DNA of 64,000 bases from NCBI GenBank assembly GCA_949317995.1, contig OX439046.1, positions 37,670,002 through 37,734,001 of the forward strand, read 5' to 3'. Below are positions 55,443 through 64,000 of this stretch, piece after piece. The notes under the pieces were generated by a model. It had not been told where the DNA came from, made no database searches, and saw nothing but the letters and a program-made list of their open reading frames with translations. A program made the position numbers and the translations under genes. The first letter of the stretch is position 1. Each line of letters opens with the position of its first letter. This stretch comes from Acholoe squamosa. Lineage: Eukaryota > Annelida > Polychaeta > Phyllodocida > Polynoidae.

Positions 55443-56817
55443 TGGTAATACAGGAGTGCATGATGGAGATCATCATCACAGGACGGAAGGACTTATTTAT
55501 TATATTGTAAATTGAGTATGGAATCTCTCACAATGGAAATGTGTATCATCTCATTAGCCAAACAAGAAGTATTGTTCATGATGAAACACCAATTGTCAAG
55601 TCTACGCAATAAAGATATATAAATTGTATCTTCGGGTTCTTGAGTTATCTCTTCATCAATGTCATCGAGAATCATAGATATTAAAATGAATCTCTCAACC
55701 CGACAGCATTCAGAAGTACAGAAATATTGATCTGCCAGTTTGCATTTCACCTTTGAGAAAACGCAAGTGAAGACCCAAATGTTCTTTTGAAAGTCACACT
55801 AAGGATACAAACAGAAATTGGCATTAATCCTATCTCTATGTTTCTATGCTCCCACATAATGGGTATATTGACATAGAGGTGCTGTATTCACCAAGCCCTT
55901 AAATTTTAAACAAGGTGAATGCTATAGTGGACACGTCATTCATAATCTGGCTGTCAGCACCAATCCGCCTTGCTCTCTCTGTCATTCATAATCTGATATG
56001 TTATCCCTACATCTGTAAATTGTGTGATTTTTACTAGAAAGTAAAATATACTGATGCTTGGCCTAAGGGAGGAATAGTTCAAGCAGAGAACTAGCTCAAT
56101 TAGCTTGGGATTATTCTTCCCTATAATGGTGGGGGGACATTCTGGCTGATGATGACAGTGTTGAATTTTCCAGGGAAATGAAGTTGTTTAAAATGGCTCG
56201 AAATATTGACAATATTTTGGCGACCAGTATGCCTCTGAACATATTCGGGACCTTCAATCATTTGGTGTCTTAGAGGTCGATTAGGGGTGTTGGCCATGCA
56301 CTTCAATAGAATCTATGCTCATTCATGTCCTTTGCACTTGAATAAACAATAATGGCAAGAAGCTTTGATAAGTATGCTTGTGTAGTGGTTTGGTTTCTTG
56401 TTATGAGGAATCAACACAAGAAGAGAAGCAGATTCCAGTAGGCAACTGAGTCTTTACAAAGAAAGCATACGGCCCTTAGGCTCACATGGTTACGGTTACA
56501 TGGGTATCTATCATTATTGAGCAGCGGTCTCTACTACTACTTGAGATTGGTTGGAACCTTTGTCCTTATATAGGGGAAAAGCCCGCAACACTCAGACCCA
56601 TCACGTGACGTGTGAGTGGGAGGCCCCCTGGTGTGATGCGCATGAACCCAAATGCAGGTGCTGCCACCTACATCCAAGAGCCTGCATCTCACCCAGAGAC
56701 CCATAGGTCTGAGCTCCATGGGCATACAAACCTAGAGTGTAATAACCGTATACTGATTTACCATACCTCTACACTTGATAAGGGTATGTTCCATATAAGG
56801 CAATACCTTTGTGAGGA
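55443..56817. other. Intron 1 non-coding stretch
   Basis: No gene. Short ORFs here lack motifs. Confidence 0.45.
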
Positions 56818-57212
56818 CATCTATGGCCAATGGCGGCCACCTTGAATTTTGCAGACAGTCAAAAATATGTCCATAGATCGAATGTATTTCATTCATATTT
56901 TGCATCCCAATATGGTTTATGTGAAGTTCAGGTAAGGAAAGGCATATTTATGGATATCTTATATTTTTCACAAATGTCAAAATAGCTCTATTTATTGTAT
57001 TTTATTTTTGTATTGCATCTCAAAGTGCTTTTATGCAAGTTTCAAGCCAGGAAAAGAATGGAGAAATGAAATATCAATTAAAATTGAATTAATTACATAT
57101 TTTCCAACTTTTTACCTTCAGAGGGGGTGACGAAGGGGGTTAGAGTGCTCAAAACCAAAAACAAGAGTGATATTCTTGTTTCCCATGATAAGTACCATGT
57201 TTTGGGATGGGT
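56818..57212 (-). repeat. Interspersed repeat, minus copy (empty-site copy)
   Basis: Reverse complement of 52294-53311 without the 605-bp MITE. Confidence 0.75.
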
Positions 57213-57891
57213 TCCCAAAAGGTTTGTGCTAACCCCCCCCCCCCCATTACTAAGCTGCATGATAATTCCATGACGGCGTGTACATGTAACATCTAACTTC
57301 ATAGATCTATTGCGATACCTAACTATCTCATACAGTCATATCTTGTATTGATTTCACATAACCATATATGTAATACTCCTACAACATGTAATATAATCCT
57401 GTTATTTGGACAATTACACTCACACAATCCTCTCATTACACTGGTAAATAGCTGATAGAAAGTAGGCTAATACCATGAGCTGATATTTTGTTCAGAGCTC
57501 ACTGATAGTCCCCTGCTGATTGCGAGCCATAGTGCACTTATCATAGTTTATATTATTCCCCGAATCGGCTGGAAATCTTTCTGAAAGCAATATTGTTATG
57601 AATTCATTATTTTTGAGTGGAGAGGTAAATTTCGGGGTAAATACGCGTATTACATATCGATGGTCAATGCATAGCCCTGTAGGCGCAGATTTCAATTATT
57701 ATAATACAATAGCTGTTTTTGAATTTTGATTTTATTAACCAGAACCAATGTCTTTCGGTGGTTTGATTTTTTTTCAGGAGGACTCAGTAGGGGTGTCTAT
57801 TTTACATCGTGTTATTTGTATACAGAGGTTGAACAACACTATGTTGTATGTTGTTATAAAACAAAGCAATATCCTATTATGTTATAGATCA
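57213..57891. other. Non-coding stretch
   Basis: It contains a C-run (about 57232-57245). No gene seen. Confidence 0.45.
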
Positions 57892-57975
57892 CAGATTAGG
57901 CAGCTGCAGAATCATGCACAGGAGCTGCAGCACTGTGGCCACCTCCAGCGCAACCTGAATCCATCATCGTGCTAA
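57892..57975 (+). CDS. Possible terminal exon, unknown gene
   Basis: An AG after TATAGATCACAG opens 27 codons with a GC-rich coding-like composition (RQLQNHAQELQHCGHLQRN) to a TAA at 57973-57975. The Gln/Leu pattern suggests a helix. The pyrimidine tract is weak and no upstream exon was identified, so it could be chance. Confidence 0.25.
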   Translation, partial: QIRQLQNHAQELQHCGHLQRNLNPSSC

Positions 57976-58535
57976 ATTGGCAAAATGTACCTTTGTTCAG
58001 CACGGTTCATAATGTGTTATTATGGTAGCCCTGAGGAAATTAGTGTCAAGACTATTATTGGTGTGTGATGCTTGTGTACAGTTGTTTTGTAATAGTATAT
58101 GAGAAAGGTGCACATACGCCTGGGACACACATTGTGCGTTATGTACATCGTGCATCATAATAATGGATGTTCCCATAGTATGTCATATGACATCACCCTA
58201 TCAGAGGCTTATTGTGATGTATCATTCAGTCGGCAGCTATTATTATCCCCATGGTTCAATAGGGTGGGAACAGGGCAGGGTATTTTAGGGAACTAAAGAG
58301 TCTCCAAGATGAGTGTTCATTACTTACCCAAGGCCAGTCTGATATTATATACGGCTAATGGATACGGGGTAGAGCCCTACTATGGAGCACCATGATGTCA
58401 AGGAGGTATCTGCACACTGACAGAGGTCATGGTCCCGGGGTGGAGGCGGGGCGATATACTAACTGTGACTGGGTGTGATGGAGTGTGGTGATAGGAAAAC
58501 CCCTGCTCTGTATGTTTTCTCTTCTATTAGCTCAT
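57976..58535. other. Non-coding stretch
   Basis: No gene seen. Confidence 0.45.
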
Positions 58536-58945
58536 GGGCTGAGACCAAGATGTCCATGTTAGTAGTCGGGCTTCCCTAGCCCACTTAAAAGGGTCTAATT
58601 CTCATCTTTCCTATCCCCTCAGGATGTGTGTGGTGCACATATGCGTGGGCACTGACACATTCCTTTGTGAAATTGTGTAATGTTCTCGCCATGAATATGA
58701 CCTTAGCTGTCGAAATGGCGTTAAACATCTATTACTCACTCACTCACTCACTCCATGTTAGTAGTACATGGAAATAGACCAGTGCCACAGGCTGAGACCA
58801 AGAAGACGGTGTAAGTAGTGCATGGAAATAGATCCGTGTCACAGGCTGTAAATAGTGCATGGAAATTGTCTTGTGTCACAGGCTGAGACCAAGATGACTG
58901 TGAAAGTAGTGCATGGAAATTGTATTGTGTTACATGCTGATATCC
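58536..58945. repeat. About 50-56 bp minisatellite, 4-5 units, split by a SINE
   Basis: Units contain CAGGCTGAGACCAAGATG and TAGTGCATGGAAAT. The first unit is cut by the SINE at about 58567. Confidence 0.7.
58567..58752 (+). mobile_element. SINE-like retroposon, copy 4
   Basis: Plus-oriented copy with a TCAC tail and a target duplication CCATGTTAGTAGT (right copy 58753-58765; left copy ending about 58566). Inserted in a minisatellite unit. Confidence 0.86.
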
Positions 58946-59143
58946 AATGATGTATTCCGAGGTAGCAGGTTGTCCCATGGGCGCGGCCATTGCTGGAGCT
59001 TGTTACCAGCAAGTTCTACTATCAGATGGGTACCAGTTGGCCCCCGAGAGGGCCGCAGTGAATAGTTGAGATCATCTCATTGGCTAATAATTTATCCTGC
59101 TAGGTCCGTATACATACCCATAAATTCTCTTGTATTAGCCACA

Positions 59144-59148
<5 letters not shown>

Positions 59149-59218
<70 letters not shown>

Positions 59219-59225
59219 TATACAC
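59149..59225. repeat. (TA)n microsatellite
   Basis: TA repeat with CACATATATA blocks at its right edge. Confidence 0.9.
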
Positions 59226-59237
59226 ATATATATGTAC

Positions 59238-59692
59238 ATAAGCCACATCACGATTTTTGGGACATTCTTTAAGTGACAAGAAGCCCCTGACTCACATATA
59301 AGGCGCCCAGAATAGAGACAGGTCCGTATCAGGGGCGTAGGAAAAGGGGGGGGGGCAGGGGGGCCTGAATATGTCTGGGCCCCCCAAAAAAAATTGTAAA
59401 GCCTCATCATAAAATTTACAAGATCACCACTCATGTCAGCATTGGATAAAGATAAGCCATCAAGGAATACTCTTTTATATAAATCCCATACAACCATGCA
59501 TCAACACTAGCCCATTCAAGCCGATAATTCACGGTGGCTGGGGTGGAGGCCCCTGCTGCCCTCCCCCCAATGATGATTTGCTTCCTACGCCTCTGCGTAT
59601 ACATACCATAAGCCACAACATGATTTTAGGGACATTCTTTAGGTGAGAAGAACCCCCTGACTCACGTATAAGGCACCCAGAGTAGTGACAGT
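59238..59692. repeat. Direct repeat pair around a MITE
   Basis: ATAAGCCACATCACGATTTT to GCGCCCAGAATAG (59238-59318) recurs at about 59609-59690 with scattered changes. The MITE lies between the two copies. Confidence 0.65.
59332..59597. mobile_element. hAT-like MITE, same family, copy 4
   Basis: The left end CAGGGGCGTAGGAAAAGG and right end CTTCCTACGCCTCTG are inverted. 5-bp duplication CGTAT on both sides. Confidence 0.82.
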
Positions 59693-59710
59693 TATTGGTT
59701 ACCTTTGCAG

Positions 59711-59782
59711 CCCGAACAAGGCGGACAGGGAGCAGATGCCCAAAGACACCAGGTCAGTGTTGCAGAATTTCATTCACGCTTA
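59711..59782 (+). CDS. Possible short exon, unknown gene
   Basis: A 3' splice site (GGTTACCTTTGCAG) precedes a coding-like stretch (frame 2: NKADREQMPKDTR). It either meets a GTCAGT donor at 59753 (42-bp exon) or reads on to TAA at about 59781. No flanking exon identified. Confidence 0.3.
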
Positions 59783-61499
59783 AACAAATTAGCTTTTAAG
59801 CTGAATAACGCCATGTTTCAGGTCAACTGACTAGCTACCTTTTATTTTCTAAAATCCTGAGAAATTTCTTTTTTTAAGGTGATTTATTCATCTGCAATTC
59901 GCGGTAGTGACTCATGAGCAACTATCAAAAAGGATTAGTAGGAAATTTTTCAGTACATTTGCAGAAAGAAAGGAACTAACTAGCCAACAGCACGAAAGAC
60001 TTCTTAAAATTTTTTTTTGGTTTTGCCTGAATGAGGACAGTGTACAATTTATAGATGTGTAAAATCTGATTACTATCTAACACAATAGGCGAGGAGTCAC
60101 ATGGGTTGCCGTATATTCTTGATAAGGTGTAGTGAAATCATCAAAGGGGATCAATATTTAATTTAAAGGGTTCTGATGGTGGAGCAAAGAGTGTGTTCAC
60201 CAACATTTAGAGGTGTGTAGCATAATGGGAGGTTTCCCTAACCTACTGAGAGTAGGATTTAATTGGTGTCATTTGGTTTTAGCCTCCCACGTGAAGTGGA
60301 AGTGGTGAGGTAAATATGCTATCCACGGTAACAAGATAGACCCTGGTGGTCCTAAGCTTAGGGCTGGTACCCAGCAAGATTTATCTTTAAACTTAGTCTA
60401 TACAACATTCCATCGTAGTTCAGTCATAAATAGCTCTGAACGGTTGTGCCTAGATTTAGTATGCTTCCGTGACATAAATGGTTTTAAGGAATAGTGTGGT
60501 ATACATGCACACCGTCTATGAGAATACTTGAACTATATTAAACTCGTAAATAGTGTGTGCATATTTTCCAAGCTTACAAAGCAAGTGGGTTAAATATTGT
60601 TCATTTTAGTATAGGGCTACTGCAACATCATCAAAATTGGTTGAAGTTAAGAGATTATTTCTGTATATAAACTTATTATGTTTGTAAACAGTGAAGCGGT
60701 GTCTTTCATGCTAATATGGTATATTTGAACTGCTCACCGAATACTTCTTATAGAGCAAAATATTGATGGCTTTATCTTAAAATCAATCTATCATCGCCGT
60801 CCGCAAACTATGTGAGTATGTTTGGATTTAGTTTTCTTTGAAAAATACCAAAGTACATGTACATATGAAGTCTCCACATGCGTGGGTTGGCAGGCATCCA
60901 GGAGGGAATGAATGAAGTACTGCCTCAACCTTTCCTCAATGACATCTCCACCCACCCGCCACCCACCTATAGAGGACATGTGAGTTCACACACCTTCAGC
61001 TGCTCCATTACTTATTGCAGTTTTTATAAAGCCCATAAGACCAGCCACGTGCACCTCGAGGGGTCATTTATTATCAGGAGGGGTCAAATTTTCTACGCTT
61101 CATCCCATATTGATAACAAATGACCATGCACTCCCTAAGATGGCCCTATAGATTTGCCATTAAAATCTCCAGATATATTTTTCAGCTTATCCAAAATGTC
61201 AGGGGTGGATCAGCTGAAAGGTGTGTATGTGCATGGGGAGCTGTGCAAGTTTTGGTTATTTTTCCATTGTAGTTTTTATATGCATTTGTAATCATAATTG
61301 TATATCCACGGCTCCTCCACCGCTGCGCAATCTCAGGATAAAGGTTATATGCGCCTCCTTTGCCTTTGGATAACTCCTGGTTGAGCACAAGGTATTCCAC
61401 TATCAATCAGGCAGAAACTGGTCGTGTTTGTTGTATTTCAGCCAATGTTGTCCCAATTGTAATTCATTGCAATTCTTTGATAGGGCATTTGAAATAGAC
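59783..61499. other. Mostly non-coding
   Basis: One minus-strand coding-like stretch (about 60965-60860, reading VIEERLRQYFIHSLLDAC) follows a CTCTATAG border. It is too short and isolated to call. Confidence 0.35.
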
Positions 61500-61892
61500 T
61501 TACCATAAAACTCTGCCCATAAGCCACAGCCCCAACTTTGGGAAAAGCTATAAGCCGCACCTAGGGCTTGAAAAATTCAATATTAGTACTGTTCTATAGG
61601 TTTGACCCGGATTGCATTATTAACCAATCAGATAATTCCCTGTATTCACTGCAGACAATTTTGGGTACATTATGTAACACCTAGTACATATCATGCTGGT
61701 TCTTATCAGTGCTTATCCCGCCAGGTGCCAGATCAAGCAATGGCCGTCCTACTAGGCCTCCATACTGAGCCCTATAATGTCAAACCCCCTGGAATAAGCC
61801 CCTCCTTGAGTTCAGGGCAATGTTATAAGCCGCTTCAAGGGTCTGCCAAGGTCTATAAACCTTGGCTTATATGCGGGGTTTTACGATATTTC
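61500..61892. mobile_element. Decayed MITE with CATAAAACTCTGCC/TATAAGCC ends
   Basis: The left CCATAAAACTCTGCCCATAA and right GGCTTATATGCGGGGTTTTA are imperfect inverted ends. Internal TATAAGCCGCACC words repeat. Related words occur near 59240, 62450 and 63810. Confidence 0.5.
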
Positions 61893-62600
61893 AATATATT
61901 CCACAGACGTTTATTTCAATTTGGATTTTGCCTGTAATAGATAAAATGAGGCCCTATTTCTTATTCCAATCGGGAAATAATCTTTAATCTCCACCTTTCG
62001 ATCTTTAGTTGTTTTTTCACTTAAATTCTCTAGCCGTACGTACCTGCCGACAGTAATGTGGGGCTATGAGTGAGTAACAGATAAAGCTGCCCCAAATAGT
62101 ACAAATAGGCCTAGTTGGAATCTGTTCGTTTGGTTAATCATTAAACCTATCAAGCTTAACCCGAATAAATATTTTCAGGTGACCCGGCTACACCTACAGT
62201 TTTTAGGCGTTGCATTTAGGAATACATGTTATATTCCCACCCATTGGAAATATGCCTGTGCCTATGTACAGTATGGCTGGTTCATTGGCATCCAATTTCT
62301 GGGATTATATGAACTACTAAAACCATAACATTCAATAGTCTACCAACAGATATATCAGTGTGTTGAACACGTTTGAGTAGCAGTAGGGGGAAAAAAGTAG
62401 AGGAGGAAAAAGAAATAGAACTGTGCCACTTTGATAAAGTATCACGATGCCCCGCTTATAAGGCCCACATCCTACACACCTCCAAATTAACTTTTCTTGC
62501 TTCTATGCGGGGGCTATGGAGGCACTCCAGGGGCCAATCTTTGGGATTAACCCGAAAGGTATTACGGTATATTTACTGTTAGAAACTACAAAAGAAGTGA
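61893..62600. other. Intron 1 non-coding stretch
   Basis: It contains a further fragment of the TATAAGCC repeat family near 62450. No gene. Confidence 0.45.
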
Positions 62601-62624
62601 TAAAAAGGTGGTTGTGACCCTTAC

Positions 62625-62815
62625 CTGTGGTGGCTACGTGCACGTGGGGTGGTGGTTCTGCTGTGGGTGTGAGTTAGGTCCCTGTACCAGAATCATAAGG
62701 TCCTGCTGCAGCACGCCGTACCACTCTCCTCGGCACCCTTGCTGCGCACGCCGCTTTATGGCGTTGTGCGCGTCCCTTCACGACTCCGGCAGCTACCTAC
62801 GGTCAGCGTCCGGAG
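62625..62815 (-). other. Probable first (5' UTR) exon of the secreted-peptide gene
   Basis: CpG-rich on both strands. It ends at an excellent donor on minus, CCACAG|GTAAGG (exon end 62625). No long ORF from an ATG. A 20-codon upstream ORF starting MILVQGPNSH ends before the donor, in CACGTAG. Position, strand and donor fit a non-coding first exon spliced to 51259. The 5' end is not determined. It could belong to a different minus-strand gene. Confidence 0.5.
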
Positions 62816-62839
62816 TAACATCTCATTAACATACACCCA

Positions 62840-62870
62840 CGCACCGTGACGTCACCATAACGTCACAGAC
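62840..62870 (-). promoter_or_regulatory. CRE-containing promoter
   Basis: Perfect palindromic TGACGTCA (62847-62854) and TAACGTCA (62858-62865) lie about 30-50 bp upstream of the CpG-rich exon. cAMP-response elements at this spacing are common in neuropeptide genes; assignment here is inference. Confidence 0.5.
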
Positions 62871-63408
62871 AGGGGACGCAGGAGGTGACAGGGTGAGTCT
62901 GCCGGTCACTGTGTGGATTTGTTCATTAGTTGGTGTATGTGTACACCCTTTGTGGGTGATTACCTTGGCTGCTTCTGAAGGCAGGGGAAGAGGACAGTCC
63001 CTTTGAATAAAGAGATTTTGTGCTTTGAGCAAAGAGGGAGAAAAAAATGTTAGGAAACGTTAAGTCAAAATGGGAGGAAATGTAAAATCAAAGTTGTTTT
63101 CGGGGTGTTGTCCTTACTAGATTATTTGTGTCTGTGCTAGGACGACAAAGGCCCCTAAATAGGGCCCTAGACAGGGGGTCCTATATCCCTTGTCGATTTT
63201 AGAGCAATGCTCTTGTCCCTTGTCGATTTTAAGAAGTGACTTGTATGTCCTTGTCCTCTTGTTGAATTTAAAAGGTGTTCTTTTCCCCATAATATGCAAG
63301 TAAGGCCAAATAAAAAAAAGTTTGTTTTATTAGAACAATAGCATGAGAGTATGAGCCTTATAGGGTCATCATGAACGGTTAAATAATTGAAGTAGTGCGC
63401 TAACTCCT
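62871..63408. other. Upstream non-coding stretch
   Basis: Three short imperfect repeats of CCCTTGTCGATTTTA (63185-63245). No gene. Confidence 0.45.
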
Positions 63409-63560
63409 CAGTGGCAGATTTAGACAGGGGCACGTGCCCCTTCCCTTTTCCTGTACTTTATAGAGTTTATTTACCTCTTTTTACCCTTGGATCTAGCCAA
63501 AATTAGGGACTAAATAAGGGGCGAGCCCCCTCCTTTACCAAAATCCTGGATCCGGTCCTG
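63409..63560. mobile_element. MITE with CAGTGGCGGATCC-type ends
   Basis: The left CAGTGGCAGATTTAGACAGG and right CAAAATCCTGGATCCGGTCCTG core are inverted. The flanks CTCCT and CTCTT may be a 5-bp duplication with one change. The same right end occurs at about 50550. Confidence 0.6.
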
Positions 63561-64000
63561 CTCTTGCTTTTCATTAATTCTTTCCTCACAATGATAATCT
63601 TGAAGTATCAGGTCATGCCAAAATTAATCCAGGCCTGTGGAACAATAAAATCTACAGGATCGAATGGCCTGCGAGGGGGGGGGGACTTTTTGTATTGACT
63701 GGGCCCAGGCTTAATTCACGGGCCAATGGCCATTCGGCCAGCCTTAGTCTCTACCTCTGTATATCTATTTGTGAACTTTGTTGACTATTGTAAGACCTGG
63801 CATACCCGTGTATAAGCCACACTCCTCCTTCAGTAGAATGTTATGAGCTGCAGCAAAGGTGTAAAATGGTCCCCGTTCCCCTTAAAACATGCCTAATATA
63901 GGCATGTTTTGATATATAACATGCCTTTATTTGACCGGAGGAAGATTCCTTTTAGGTAATGACTTCAAAGACAGAAAAAAATCAAAAGAAAATTCCAACC
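63561..64000. other. Non-coding stretch to the window end
   Basis: It includes a TATAAGCCACACTCC word (63812) of the decayed MITE family. No gene. Confidence 0.4.

Noticed and set aside
60860-60965. Minus-strand exon (EERLRQYFIHSLLDAC)
   Set aside because: Coding-like, but isolated, with a weak acceptor and no donor in a fitting frame; left as unassigned.

Overview
This is animal nuclear DNA, not bacterial or plasmid DNA. It has spliced exons with GT/AG borders, SINEs, LINEs, LTR and tyrosine-recombinase retroelements, MITEs, many minisatellites and long AT-rich non-coding stretches. The element mix (a Ngaro-type retroelement, a SINE with a TCAC-repeat tail, hAT-like MITEs beginning CAGGGGCGTAGGAA, a tRNA-bearing miniature LTR element and a protein-primed-type DNA polymerase relic) suggests a marine invertebrate, probably a lophotrochozoan such as a mollusc or brachiopod. 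That placement is inference; no gene here settles it.

Layout. 1-4216 is a decayed Ty3/Gypsy gag-pol. Its RNase H is interrupted by a 741-bp TRIM-like element (2203-2943) whose LTRs contain a tRNA-like sequence and whose primer-binding site matches the 3' end of that same tRNA type. 4240-8950 holds an LTR-like stretch and a broken, unrecognised ORF series (4835-7603) carrying a SINE. 9-11.2 kb holds MITEs and CAG-rich sequence. 11.25-11.55 kb is a repeated CCAAT / E2F / E-box module.

12-14.9 kb and 24.1-28.4 kb look like two halves of one virus-like or Polinton/adintovirus-like locus. They hold a BIR (IAP) gene, a broken death-domain gene, a poly-alanine/PC4-like gene and a broken family B DNA polymerase. 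The halves are separated by a LINE of about 9.2 kb (about 14.9-24.1 kb). Its ORF1 region encodes coiled-coil, RRM-like, NADAR and SGNH modules, and its ORF2 encodes endonuclease and reverse transcriptase, with a 410-bp internal duplication. No integrase, capsid, protease or packaging ATPase was seen, so the virus-like assignment rests on PolB and on the compact gene layout.

28.4-64 kb is mostly repeats: five larger minisatellites, several MITE families, a TIR element with a repeated GATGAACGTAAC motif (40.9-42.7 kb), a Ngaro element inside an AAT microsatellite (45.35-50.01 kb), and a near-perfect 304-bp palindrome (55.1 kb). Running through this on the minus strand is the most gene-like host locus. 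It has a CpG-rich, CRE-bearing promoter and first exon (about 62.85-62.63 kb), a signal-peptide exon (51259-51178) and a terminal exon (37806-37625). The last two join in phase and predict an 83-residue secreted precursor with a dibasic site and a four-cysteine C-terminal peptide. It has the layout of a neuropeptide or peptide-hormone gene, and I do not recognise the family.
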